Part shown: in pieces, positions 1-8,144 of the stretch | How positions within the stretch are numbered: position 1 is the first letter of the stretch | How the letters are laid out: each line of letters starts with the position of its first letter | NCBI RefSeq assembly: GCF_027474845.2 | Contig: NZ_CP107031.2 | Location: 1,378,501 to 1,442,500 of the forward strand | Origin: Maribacter aestuarii | GTDB lineage: Bacteria; Bacteroidota; Bacteroidia; Flavobacteriales; Flavobacteriaceae | Direction: 5' to 3' | Length of the DNA stretch: 64,000 bases | The notes under the pieces: model-generated | The model's database searches: none | What the model was told of the DNA's origin: nothing | The model's input: the letters and a program-made list of their open reading frames with translations, nothing else | Translations under genes and position numbers: made by a program

Positions 1-1224
1 GCTATAGCTGCTTACGATATCGTCAATAAGAACGTTCTGTGTCTCGAAAGACTCCAGTTCTCGGTAAAGGGCCAAGATTTTATTTTTTATCGCTATCTCT
101 GCATTGTCCAAATCGAACTGTGCATCCTGGAGTTTGAATTTGGCGAGCTTCAAATCGCCGCGTTCCTTACGCAAAAACAAAGGGAATTGAAATTTTACTC
201 CCCCTTTGTATTCTTGATATTGTAATGAATTGATAAGTTCTGGCTTTTCGGTAAGAAAATTATACTCCAAATCTATTTTCGGCAATAATTTGTTCGCCTT
301 TAAGTTTCTCTCCACCCGCAAGCCGTCTATTTTATACCCAAGTGATAATAACTTCGGATGGTTTTCAATGGTAAAATCACCCAAAGGTCTTCCCAGAATT
401 TCCAAAGTGATGTCTATTTCTTCACTAATATTAACATCGGGAATCACATTAGGCTGCAACTCCACAGGAACGTTATCGTTCATCCAAAGAAAATTGGAAA
501 GTTCAAGTGAACGTTTCATAAGTTTCACTTTGGTCTGTTCTAAACTCAATGCCCGTGATTGCAAAGCAATTTTAGCCTCAACGGTATCGATGGCGGCGAT
601 ATCACCCGCTTCTGCCCGACTTTTAATACCCTGAAATCGAATATCGGCGTTGACCAAAAAGTTCTGAAAAATAGATACTTCGTTAAACGCTTGCAACCAA
701 TCAAAATAAGCCAAGGCAGCATCATAGAGAATTTGGTTAACCAATAGGTCCCGGTCCGCTTTGGTCTGTTCCCTGAACAGTTTTGCCTGTTTCAAAGTAG
801 CCATACGGTCATTTATCCAAAGGCCTTGTGCCAAACTCATGGAAACCCCTGCACTATATAGACCTTGGGCGGTCCCCTCTTCGTCCCCGCTCAAAAACAC
901 ACCTTGATCTTGCTCAAAATTACCTTTTAACTCAATTCCGTACCAAGTAGGTATCTTAAAGGTTCCGTTTAAACGCTCCCAATAATCGATTCCCTTAAAC
1001 TCCTTTCGGTCGTAATCCACCTCAATTTTTGGGTCAAAGGCACCACGCGCTTTCATCAAATTCGCCTGCCCCATGTTCAGGGTCAACTCGGCCTGCTTGG
1101 CAATCGGGTGGTATTTTTTGACGTAGCCCAAATACTCATTGAACCCCAGCACTAAGGAATCCTGAACTTGGCCTACTACAACGAGCGAAAACAAAAGCAG
1201 CATGTATGTAAGGTACCTTCGCAT
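1..1224 (-). CDS. TolC-family outer-membrane efflux protein (C-terminus outside window)
   Basis: This is the outer-membrane channel of a tripartite exporter. From the ATG at 1224 the frame stays open for 408 codons to the window edge, so the 3' end is missing. The first ~20 residues form a signal peptide with core LLLFSLVVVG. The mature part has long amphipathic helices and recurring stretches such as GDIAAIDTVEAKIALQ and IVLDEAELAxx-like heptads that are typical of TolC/OprM proteins. The start codon lies one base after the stop of the upstream HlyD gene (TAACATG), so the two are translationally linked in one operon with the ABC-type gene and the TetR regulator. The family assignment is firm. 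The substrate is unknown. Confidence 0.88.
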   Translation of the reverse strand, partial: MRRYLTYMLLLFSLVVVGQVQDSLVLGFNEYLGYVKKYHPIAKQAELTLNMGQANLMKARGAFDPKIEVDYDRKEFKGIDYWERLNGTFKIPTWYGIELKGNFEQDQGVFLSGDEEGTAQGLYSAGVSMSLAQGLWINDRMATLKQAKLFREQTKADRDLLVNQILYDAALAYFDWLQAFNEVSIFQNFLVNADIRFQGIKSRAEAGDIAAIDTVEAKIALQSRALSLEQTKVKLMKRSLELSNFLWMNDNVPVELQPNVIPDVNISEEIDITLEILGRPLGDFTIENHPKLLSLGYKIDGLRVERNLKANKLLPKIDLEYNFLTEKPELINSLQYQEYKGGVKFQFPLFLRKERGDLKLAKFKLQDAQFDLDNAEIAIKNKILALYRELESFETQNVLIDDIVSSYS

Positions 1225-1225
1225 G

Positions 1226-2578
1226 TTATTTTTTTACTGGTTTTCCCTGAGCACCTTCAGGCTGGTAATAATTAGGCGGGAAACCATTGAGCTGTCGCCA
1301 GAGTTCAAACCAAATGGGCACATCCTCCAAAAGTGCGATGGTGGTGGCACCCGAACCTGCCCTTAACTCATTGGGCCAAGGATGGTCATTCTCATCAGGC
1401 GCCAGCAAAATTCGATACTTGCCATTGTCACTTATAAATGTTTCTATAGCAACCACCTTACCCCCATAAGTACCATAGGAAACGTTGGGCCATCCGCTAA
1501 AAACAATAGCTGGCCATCCATCAAACTGAATTCGAACTTCTTCTCCCAAATGAATTAGGGGAAGATCAATGGGCTCTACGTAGGTCTCTACGGCCATCTC
1601 ATAATCCGAGGGCATAATTCCCACTAAACGATCTCCTTCTTTAAAAGTCTCACCAATCCCTGCCTGTATGGCTTTATTGATGTAACCATTTTGCGGCGCA
1701 CGGATATAGTACAGACTATTTCGCATTTCATAATTGGTATATTCATTCTCCAACTTAGTGACCTGTGCCTCAGAATCGAATTGACCGGATTGCGCGGTAA
1801 ACATATCACTCTGCGCTTTGCTAATTTTATCGGTATACTCCGCCTGCACCCTATTAATCTCGACTTCCGCATTAATAACCTCGTTCTTCGCGGCTAATAG
1901 TTTATTTTGCTGGGAAATTAGCTTTGCCTGGGTTTCTTGAAGTTTAAGTCTCTTTTCCTCTACATCCGTAACCGCTTTAAGTCCTTCACTCTCCAACTGT
2001 ACTGTCCTGTTAAATTGACGTTCAGCAATTTGAATATTCGTTTTTGCCGCTTCCAAATCAATACTGTCGCTTTGTACCTTTAATTTTGCCTGTAACAACT
2101 TATTTCTTGCTTGCTCCAATTTGAGCTTTCGCTCACTGGACAAGGCCCCGATTTGATTATTCAAGGCTTTTACTTTGCCTTCGTATGAATTTACCGATGC
2201 TTCTTTTGCCCTTATTTGCATTCCTGTCCGTTCCACTAACCTTGGATCAAAATATTCATTCTTGACCTCGGATATGAATAGGATTGTATCTCCCTTTTCT
2301 ACAAAATCCCCCTCACGCACATACCATTTCTCTATTCTGCCGGGGATAGGAGACTGTATGGTCTGCGGACGATGTTCGGGAGTTAAGGTAGTAACGTAAC
2401 CATTTCCATTGATTGTTTGTGTCCACGGTAGGAATAAGACGATGAAACCAACCAATGTAAAAGCCAGCAAAAATCTGTTGAAGTGTTTGTAATGCCTTTG
2501 ATGAAATACCCGTTGTGCCGAGGTAAACCTATCCAAGCTTACCTTCTGATTTAATCTGTTATGTGATATATTAAGCAT
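1226..2578 (-). CDS. HlyD-family periplasmic adaptor (membrane fusion protein)
   Basis: This 450-residue protein would bridge an inner-membrane transporter to the TolC channel. Residues about 34-52 form one transmembrane segment (FLLAFTLVGFIVLFLPW). They are followed by a biotinyl-lipoyl-like half domain (about 60-105, with GRIEKWYVREGDFVEKGD), a long coiled-coil hairpin rich in K, E, Q and A (about 120-290), the returning lipoyl half (IRAPQNGYINKAI) and a beta-barrel region. This is the standard HlyD order. It lies five bases after the ABC-type gene and one base before the TolC gene. Single-TM HlyD proteins usually serve type I secretion or peptidase-containing ABC exporters. Here the partner ABC protein looks catalytically degenerate, so the energy source is uncertain. 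Confidence 0.9.
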   Translation of the reverse strand: MLNISHNRLNQKVSLDRFTSAQRVFHQRHYKHFNRFLLAFTLVGFIVLFLPWTQTINGNGYVTTLTPEHRPQTIQSPIPGRIEKWYVREGDFVEKGDTILFISEVKNEYFDPRLVERTGMQIRAKEASVNSYEGKVKALNNQIGALSSERKLKLEQARNKLLQAKLKVQSDSIDLEAAKTNIQIAERQFNRTVQLESEGLKAVTDVEEKRLKLQETQAKLISQQNKLLAAKNEVINAEVEINRVQAEYTDKISKAQSDMFTAQSGQFDSEAQVTKLENEYTNYEMRNSLYYIRAPQNGYINKAIQAGIGETFKEGDRLVGIMPSDYEMAVETYVEPIDLPLIHLGEEVRIQFDGWPAIVFSGWPNVSYGTYGGKVVAIETFISDNGKYRILLAPDENDHPWPNELRAGSGATTIALLEDVPIWFELWRQLNGFPPNYYQPEGAQGKPVKK

Positions 2579-2583
2579 TCTGG

Positions 2584-4251
2584 TTATTTTTCGTTGATTA
2601 TTCTCCCTTGTTCCATGGTAATAACACGGCTACATTTATCAGCCCATCGCAAATTTTCGCTCACTACTATCAAGGCCCAGCCATTTTCACGATTACTAAG
2701 GAAATTCATTATCCGAGTACCCTCTTCTTTATCAAATTGATCCAATGGGTCCTTAAGTATGAGTAGTTTGGGCTTTCTTACGATACTACGCGCCAAAACA
2801 ATTTTTTTAGATATCGTATAGGGTATCTGTCTACCTTCTGGATATAGTATGGTCTGAAGACCCTTTGGTTGTTCCTTTACGAATTGGGTCAATCCTAGTT
2901 GTTCCAAGACCCAGTAAACCTGCTCCGATGAAATTGAAGTATCCCCAAATGTGATATTATTTAAAATAGTACCCTCAAAAGGTGACTCCTCGGGTAGGGA
3001 CTGTCCAATATGGGACCTGTAATAATTAAGGTTCATTCCTCTTAAATCCGCTCCATTAATGTAAACGCCTCCCGCATCCGGCTGCAAAATACCTGCTATG
3101 ATGCGTAAAAGGGTAGACTTGCCAGAGCCACTGTTTCCATTTAAAAGAATAGTGCAGGTAGGTGTAATTGTCAATGATAAGTTGTCTATGATTTTCTTAC
3201 CCCTATCGGGCACCATATAAGTAACTTTATCTAACTCCACTTGAAATCCCTCGTTCTCCTTAAATGGCTTCTCTCCTTCTTGGGGCTCCAGCTCTTTATC
3301 AACAACTTGACCTAATTTTTCTAATGAGGTTAATAGGTCATAGAAAGTTTCCAGACCAGTAATAAGTTTTTCCACCGAACCTATGACCAATAGTATAATG
3401 ATTTCTGCTGCCACGAATTGGCCAATGTTCATTTCTTGATTAAGTACTAGCAGACCACCGATTAATAAAAGACCAGCGGTAACTAAGACCTTAAATCCTA
3501 TCATTTGGATGAACTGAAGCACCAAGATTCTAAAATGACTTTCCCTGGCTTCTAAATATTCGGTTACAAGTGCATCATTTTTGTCCAAGGCATGTGAGGT
3601 TTTACCGGACAGTTTAAAACTAACAATAGACCGGGCTACTTCCTGTATCCAATGTGCAACTTTGTATTTACTTTGTGATTCGTCCAAACTCGTATCAAGT
3701 CCCTTTTGAGCGGTAAACTTGAACACGATATATATAAGTACCAATAAGAGTATACCGTAAATTATAAAGAAAGGATGGTAAAAAGACAGCAATAGTAGTC
3801 CAAAGATGATTTGTAATAGCGAAGCAGGGAAATCTATTAAAATCTTAGAAAGACCTTTCTGTACTGTTAGGGTATCAAAAAAACGATTCGCCAATTCTGG
3901 CGGATAGTAGTTTCGTAATTCACTCATTTTTATTTTTGGAAAGCGATAGGCAAATTCAAAGGATGATCTGGTAAAAATTTTCTGTTGAACGTTTTCAATG
4001 ATACGTATCTGCATTAATTGAAGTATTCCTACGAATGCGACACCTAAAGTCACCAAAACCACCAAAACGATCCAAGATGTACTTATCTGTGCCCCTTGAA
4101 TAAGGTTAATAATGGCTTGGATTCCCAGTGGTAAGGATAGATTGACCAATCCTGCGAATATGGCATAATAGAATATCTGAAAAACATCCCTTTTGTCCAA
4201 GCGTAACAATCCTATTAGCCGCTGCCAGGCGGTTAGAATATCTTTGGCCAT
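2584..4251 (-). CDS. ABC exporter-like protein with degenerate ATPase domain
   Basis: This 555-residue protein has an ABC type 1 exporter membrane domain (about residues 20-310, several hydrophobic helices) followed by a nucleotide-binding domain (about 335-555). The Walker A motif is intact (GNSGSGKST, 372-380). The other motifs are not. The Q-loop glutamine position reads SLPEES, the LSGGQ signature is replaced by IPYTI, Walker B ends in LLILKDP where LLLDE is expected (Lys500 in place of Asp), and the switch histidine position carries Glu in VVSENL. D-loop similarity (LDQFD) remains. The frame is long and uninterrupted, so this looks like a preserved protein rather than a decaying one. It sits between a TetR regulator and HlyD/TolC genes. 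It may bind ATP without efficient hydrolysis, or act with a partner. The substrate is unknown. Confidence 0.85.
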   Translation of the reverse strand: MAKDILTAWQRLIGLLRLDKRDVFQIFYYAIFAGLVNLSLPLGIQAIINLIQGAQISTSWIVLVVLVTLGVAFVGILQLMQIRIIENVQQKIFTRSSFEFAYRFPKIKMSELRNYYPPELANRFFDTLTVQKGLSKILIDFPASLLQIIFGLLLLSFYHPFFIIYGILLLVLIYIVFKFTAQKGLDTSLDESQSKYKVAHWIQEVARSIVSFKLSGKTSHALDKNDALVTEYLEARESHFRILVLQFIQMIGFKVLVTAGLLLIGGLLVLNQEMNIGQFVAAEIIILLVIGSVEKLITGLETFYDLLTSLEKLGQVVDKELEPQEGEKPFKENEGFQVELDKVTYMVPDRGKKIIDNLSLTITPTCTILLNGNSGSGKSTLLRIIAGILQPDAGGVYINGADLRGMNLNYYRSHIGQSLPEESPFEGTILNNITFGDTSISSEQVYWVLEQLGLTQFVKEQPKGLQTILYPEGRQIPYTISKKIVLARSIVRKPKLLILKDPLDQFDKEEGTRIMNFLSNRENGWALIVVSENLRWADKCSRVITMEQGRIINEK

Positions 4252-4256
4252 AATCC

Positions 4257-4931
4257 TTATGATTTAAGTGTTGAAAATGTTAAATGAAGAAAGTATTGGG
4301 TCGGGTCCTGTTTCGCATGACAATCGGTCAACGAACTAAAGTGATCTTTCAAGAAATTTTGGTGTAAAGAACCTTCCAAAATCGTACTCGCCAGACTGGA
4401 AGGATATTTATAATCGGGGTCTAAAGTATTGATCATCTCACTTATCCGGTTAACCAAGCGCTTATAAATTACAAAATAACCATCCTTGTTTTCAGCATCT
4501 ACCTCTTTGGTTAAATACGACTTCGAATACTCGTTTATAACGATCTTGTTTAACAAAACCTCATTGATATGAGAAAAGGCAGAATCCTCTACCGTTGTTT
4601 TGGTAACAATTTCAATAGCCTTTTCCAGTTTCGCAGTAGGATCCTCAATACTATTGGTAGCAAATACAAGTTGATACTCCAACCAGCCCCAATACCACGA
4701 AGTCAGGTACAACAACAGTTTATGTTTGTTCTCAAAGTACCTGTATATGGAGCTTTCGTTAGATTTAATTCGAATACCTAATTTTTTAAAAGTAAAGCTC
4801 TCAAAACCCATCTCGTTGATCATCAAGATGCTTTCCTGTATAATCCGTTTTCCTAAATCAGATGACTCCGGATCTTTAAGGTAAATATTTTCATTAATGG
4901 CGATTTTGACTGATTGTAGTAAATGGTCCAT
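4257..4931 (-). CDS. TetR/AcrR-family transcriptional regulator
   Basis: This 224-residue protein has an N-terminal helix-turn-helix (about residues 30-75; FTFKKLGIRIKSNESSIYRY, then FENKHKLLLYL), the classic TetR DNA-binding domain. It is followed by a variable all-helical ligand domain that I do not recognise. It is the first gene of the export operon: the ABC-type gene starts five bases after its stop. Local regulators of efflux operons commonly repress their own operon, and inverted repeats lie directly upstream (4961-5015). The inferred role is ligand-responsive control of the exporter. The inducer is unknown. The start at 4931 puts about 25 residues before the HTH domain, which is slightly longer than usual but acceptable. 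Confidence 0.9.
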   Translation of the reverse strand: MDHLLQSVKIAINENIYLKDPESSDLGKRIIQESILMINEMGFESFTFKKLGIRIKSNESSIYRYFENKHKLLLYLTSWYWGWLEYQLVFATNSIEDPTAKLEKAIEIVTKTTVEDSAFSHINEVLLNKIVINEYSKSYLTKEVDAENKDGYFVIYKRLVNRISEMINTLDPDYKYPSSLASTILEGSLHQNFLKDHFSSLTDCHAKQDPTQYFLHLTFSTLKS

Positions 4932-4960
4932 GGTAATTTTTTATATCAGTCAAATATAAT

Positions 4961-5015
4961 AGTAATACTATCATAACATGATAGTTTAACTGTTTTTTAA
5001 CGAAAGTAATACTTT
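4961..5015. promoter_or_regulatory. Inverted-repeat cluster, candidate TetR operator
   Basis: A perfect inverted repeat ACTATCAT-AAC-ATGATAGT occupies 4967-4985. It is flanked by two copies of the palindrome AGTAATACT (4961-4969 and 5005-5013). The cluster lies 30-85 bases upstream of the TetR start codon, where an autoregulatory operator would be expected. The repeat is seen directly; binding by this regulator is inferred. Confidence 0.5.
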
Positions 5016-5064
5016 TTTTATTTAAATTAGAATAGCTTTTTGGATAATGATAAGATATACGATT

Positions 5065-5445
5065 ATGGGAAAAATTTACTTAACTTTTATTACTATACTA
5101 TTTATGAGCTTCTCTTATGCTCAGCAAACAGCTACTTTGAGGTTAACAGCTGTCGAACAGCCTGAAACCTCTTACGGAGAAATAAGACCTTTAATAGAAT
5201 TAGGCAACCATAAGGTCGTAGCCGTAATGGGTGGTCTCAACGATTGGGACGGAATGAACAATTACTTTAATATTTATGGTAGTAAAGTAATTGTCCAAAG
5301 TAGAGATATTTCTTCAAAAGGTGTTATCTCCTTGACCTTAAGAAGAGAGGATGGTGATAATTTTTTCGGGCAGTATCCTATATTAAAAGCAGATTTAATT
5401 CCATATGAGATATTAAACCTTAATGATAATTCAATAATTAATTAA
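5065..5445 (+). CDS. Small exported protein of unknown function
   Basis: The start chosen at 5065 gives a compact signal peptide (MGKIYLTFITILFMSFSYA, cleavage before QQ). An in-frame ATG at 5047 would add six residues. The mature part is about 108 residues, mixed alpha/beta, with no cysteine pair or metal motif that I recognise. The reading frame ends 12 bases before the next gene, which also encodes a small exported protein, so the two probably form an operon. It is transcribed divergently from the TetR/exporter operon and shares the intergenic region holding the candidate operator, so the same repressor might control it. No family was recognised. Confidence 0.6.
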   Translation: MGKIYLTFITILFMSFSYAQQTATLRLTAVEQPETSYGEIRPLIELGNHKVVAVMGGLNDWDGMNNYFNIYGSKVIVQSRDISSKGVISLTLRREDGDNFFGQYPILKADLIPYEILNLNDNSIIN

Positions 5446-5456
5446 AGCTTAGCGCA

Positions 5457-5849
5457 ATGAAAAAACTATTCTTAGTACTTATTACAAGTTTATTCGCAAA
5501 TGCAATTTGGTCTCAAGAAATCGGGGAAACCATAAAGACTGGAGATTTATATGTCATTAACAAATCAAATAATCAACCATTTAAAAATCTTTTCTTCCCA
5601 AAACCCAACTTTATAATTAAGAGAGGGGGAATTGCTAATTACAAGGGACTTGATGGCACTATTGTAAAAATCAATCGTGTTTACACAAGTGAAAACAATA
5701 ACTTAATTGTAGACCTAACCCCCTTAGGCTCAAAGAAATTCTTTAATGTTTATAGTAATGTAGAGGCTAATCTAACAAAAGCGATGGAAAGTAAAGAACT
5801 TCAATTACCTAACAAAGCTAAAGAACAGTCTTTGGTACAACAAAAATAA
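5457..5849 (+). CDS. Small exported protein of unknown function
   Basis: This 130-residue protein begins with a clear signal peptide (MKKLFLVLITSLFANAIWSQ). The mature region is beta-rich, with a central basic and glycine patch (FIIKRGGIANYKGLDGT) and a Q/K-rich tail. Its start is 12 bases after the preceding exported-protein gene, so cotranscription is likely. A long hairpin (5863-5926) follows the stop codon. I do not recognise the family. A periplasmic or surface location is inferred from the signal peptide. Confidence 0.65.
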   Translation: MKKLFLVLITSLFANAIWSQEIGETIKTGDLYVINKSNNQPFKNLFFPKPNFIIKRGGIANYKGLDGTIVKINRVYTSENNNLIVDLTPLGSKKFFNVYSNVEANLTKAMESKELQLPNKAKEQSLVQQK

Positions 5850-5862
5850 TAATTGTTCTCAG

Positions 5863-5926
5863 CACCAGTTTGGAGCCCTTGTTTCTTCGCTAGTAACACT
5901 TAAGGCATTTTCTAAACTGGTGTTTT
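5863..5926 (+). terminator. Long hairpin followed by T4, probable terminator
   Basis: CACCAGTTT (from 5863) pairs with AAACTGGTG (ending 5922), extended by three more pairs including a G-T wobble. The apical part can fold again through GCC/GGC. TTTT follows directly. It lies between the small exported protein genes and the CutA-like gene. The large loop is unusual for a simple terminator, so a structured 3' UTR is also possible. Confidence 0.5.
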
Positions 5927-5937
5927 AAAAAAGTTTT

Positions 5938-6255
5938 ATGATCCTAGCACATATAATAGTTAAGGAAAGGGAACAGACGATGGATATTATAAAACTACTT
6001 ACGGAAAAGGACCTAATTTTTAGTGCTGTCATTTCCACTAAGAAAGTTTATGAAAAAAATAAAAAAACAGGGGAGATAGAAGACTTAGAACATACCTTAA
6101 TTATTGGTAAAACCAAGGCACTGTTGTTCAGTACCATCAATGCATTACTTAAAGAAAAATATCCCAAAAGTATGCCCATGCTTTATGCAATTCCTATAAT
6201 TTATATGGATGATGAACTTACAGAGATGGTACGTAGCAATACCGCCCTGGTATAA
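5938..6255 (+). CDS. CutA-like / PII-fold small protein
   Basis: This is a 105-residue cytoplasmic protein. The pattern is a hydrophobic first strand (MILAHIIVKE), a helix (IIKLLTEKDLIF), a second strand, a charged hairpin (KNKKTGEIEDLEHTLIIGKTKA), a helix (LFSTINALLKEKYP) and a last strand (MLYAIPIIYMDDEL). This resembles the CutA1 / PII ferredoxin-like fold, whose members form trimers and have been linked to divalent metal tolerance. The resemblance is in fold and spacing; the metal-binding residues of CutA are not obvious. The start at 5938 includes the complete first strand, so it is preferred over the later ATG at 5980. Confidence 0.55.
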   Translation: MILAHIIVKEREQTMDIIKLLTEKDLIFSAVISTKKVYEKNKKTGEIEDLEHTLIIGKTKALLFSTINALLKEKYPKSMPMLYAIPIIYMDDELTEMVRSNTALV

Positions 6256-6296
6256 GTTTCAAGTTTATTCTCATATCTTTAATCCAAACTTTTTAC

Positions 6297-6860
6297 ATGG
6301 ATAAACAAAGGTGTGGGTGGTGCATAGGAGATAGGCTTTATGAGGCTTATCATGATGAGGAATGGGGCGTTCCCGTTAAGGACGATGCGACCATTTTCGA
6401 ATTTTTAATTTTAGAGACTTTCCAAGCAGGTCTAAGTTGGATTACCGTATTAAAGAAAAGGGATAATTTTAGAGAGGCGTTTGACCATTTTGATTATAAA
6501 AAAATAGCTCAATATGACCAGGCCAAAAAAGATGAACTTTTGCAAAATCCAGGTATAATCCGCAATAAACTAAAGGTCAACGCTACGGTGTCCAATGCAC
6601 AGGCATTTTTAAAAGTCCAAGAAGAATTCGGAACTTTTAGCTCCTATATATGGGGTTTTGTCAACAATAAACCCATTAAAAATACAGTTAAGAACTACAA
6701 GGAAGCTCCTGCCAATACCCCAATATCCGATAGACTTAGTAAAGACCTGAAGAAACGGGGTTTTAAATTTGTTGGAAGTACCGTAATCTATGCACATATG
6801 CAAGCTACCGGAATGGTCAACGACCATGAAATAAATTGTTTTAGATATCATGAAGTTTAA
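6297..6860 (+). CDS. tag: DNA-3-methyladenine glycosylase I
   Basis: This 187-residue cytoplasmic base-excision enzyme removes 3-methyladenine from alkylated DNA. The sequence shows the Tag hallmarks. The N-terminus CGWC contains the first zinc-ligand cysteine (C6), H19 lies in YHDEEWG, and the catalytic Glu40 in LETFQAGLSWITVL is followed by KKR. Near the C-terminus are LKKRGFKFVGST and VNDHEINC, the latter supplying the remaining His and Cys zinc ligands. Length and motif order match the family fully. It stands alone between a CutA-like gene and an exported protein gene, 18 bases before the latter. Confidence 0.97.
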   Translation: MDKQRCGWCIGDRLYEAYHDEEWGVPVKDDATIFEFLILETFQAGLSWITVLKKRDNFREAFDHFDYKKIAQYDQAKKDELLQNPGIIRNKLKVNATVSNAQAFLKVQEEFGTFSSYIWGFVNNKPIKNTVKNYKEAPANTPISDRLSKDLKKRGFKFVGSTVIYAHMQATGMVNDHEINCFRYHEV

Positions 6861-6877
6861 CAAATAGAGTAGCGTAA

Positions 6878-7468
6878 ATGAAAACTAGAATATTACAAGC
6901 CCTTTTTTTTATCCTTCTTTTTTGTTGTTATAGTACAATTGCCCAAAATAAATATGAACGGGAGTACCGAATTAAAAAATCACAGTTTCCTGAAGAAGCT
7001 ATTATACTTATTTCAGAGAAATTAGAAGGTGCTAAACGCTTAAAATTTTATAAGGAAACGGATAGTGCTAAAACAAGCTTTGAAGCCAAGTTTAAAAAAG
7101 ACCGACTCTGGTATAGTGTAGAATTTGACGAATCTGGTAAACTGGAAGATATTGAAATTTTGGTAAAGGAAGTGGACTTACCTTCAGATACATATAGTGC
7201 CATATTAAAATATCTTGATAAATCTTTTTCAAAATACCGTATAAAAAAAATACAGCAACAGTATCCCACGAATGAAGGAGAGGAACTGAATAAAACCATA
7301 AAGAACGCCTTTCAAAATTTGATTTTACCCTCCATAAATTACGAATTAATCATAGGTGGGAAGAAAAATCAGGAGTACTTTGATTACGAAATTTTATTCG
7401 ACTCCCAAGGCAATTTTATCCGAATAAGAAAGTCGTTACCTCCAAATTACGACCATGTTCTTTACTAA
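6878..7468 (+). CDS. Exported PepSY-like protein, function unknown
   Basis: This 196-residue protein has a signal peptide (about 1-22: ALFFILLFCCYSTIAQ). The mature part contains two similar alpha/beta units with the pattern 'helix, Lys-rich strand, FDESGKLEDIEI-type hairpin'. This vaguely resembles PepSY-like or YpeB-like periplasmic domains, but the match is weak. It overlaps the following DUF2490 gene by 14 bases, so the two are cotranscribed and probably translationally coupled. They may act together at the outer membrane. No catalytic motif is visible. Confidence 0.6.
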   Translation: MKTRILQALFFILLFCCYSTIAQNKYEREYRIKKSQFPEEAIILISEKLEGAKRLKFYKETDSAKTSFEAKFKKDRLWYSVEFDESGKLEDIEILVKEVDLPSDTYSAILKYLDKSFSKYRIKKIQQQYPTNEGEELNKTIKNAFQNLILPSINYELIIGGKKNQEYFDYEILFDSQGNFIRIRKSLPPNYDHVLY

Positions 7469-8144
7469 GACTCATATCATTTTAATTTTAGGAATAGCCC
7501 TATTATCAAATGTGTTGAAGGCACAAGATAATTTAACTATTTATTGGCAACCTCAAATCTCTTTGAACTATAAAGTGTCCAAGAATTATTCCCATAATTT
7601 TGCCATTGCAAATCGTTCCTATTTATACCAAGAAGAGGATTTTGTGTTTAACGTTCGACAATACGATATTTCCCATTTTTCAAACTTGAAGATTAGGGAC
7701 AATCAAAGTGTTGGCTTGGGAGTACAATACCGAATTCGAGAAATTTTTGAGGACGACAAGTCGAATGAACTCAGATTTACCCAACAATATAATATTACGC
7801 AGAAATATAGGAGTCTGAGACTGGGGAACCGTTTTAGAGCGGAACAAAGGTTGCTTACATCACAAACAATTCATAGGTTTCGGTATCGTTTGGCTTTAGA
7901 TTTACCTTTACAGGGTGTTCAATTAGATATAGGAGAGCCGTACTTCATAATTTCTTCCGAATCCCTACTTAGTACAACTAAGGCAAGCAAACCTGAATAC
8001 GACCAGCGCATTACCGCCCATTTGGGATGGTTACTAAGCGAAAAGACCAAACTTCAAGTAGGATCAGAGTATCGTTTTGAAAACTACACCCAAAAAACAG
8101 AAAATGTATTATTTATTTTGACCAGTCTTATCGTGTCCCTTTAA
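7455..8144 (+). CDS. DUF2490-family outer-membrane beta-barrel protein
   Basis: This 229-residue protein has a signal peptide (ILILGIALLSNVLKA, then QDN). It is followed by alternating aromatic and hydrophobic beta-strands (LTIYWQPQISLNYKVSKN, LRFTQQYNI, RFRAEQRL, HRFRYRLAL, QVGSEYRFENY) with short turns and a final hydrophobic strand, as in DUF2490 porin-like barrels of Bacteroidota. Its start overlaps the preceding exported-protein gene by 14 bases. Its 3' end overlaps the convergent aat gene by 36 bases. The barrel fold is well supported; the transported or bound substrate is unknown. Confidence 0.75.
   Translation: MFFTKTHIILILGIALLSNVLKAQDNLTIYWQPQISLNYKVSKNYSHNFAIANRSYLYQEEDFVFNVRQYDISHFSNLKIRDNQSVGLGVQYRIREIFEDDKSNELRFTQQYNITQKYRSLRLGNRFRAEQRLLTSQTIHRFRYRLALDLPLQGVQLDIGEPYFIISSESLLSTTKASKPEYDQRITAHLGWLLSEKTKLQVGSEYRFENYTQKTENVLFILTSLIVSL

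Noticed and set aside
1..4931. RND multidrug efflux system
   Set aside because: The inner-membrane partner is an ABC-type protein with a nucleotide-binding domain, not a 12-helix RND pump, and the adaptor is single-TM HlyD type.
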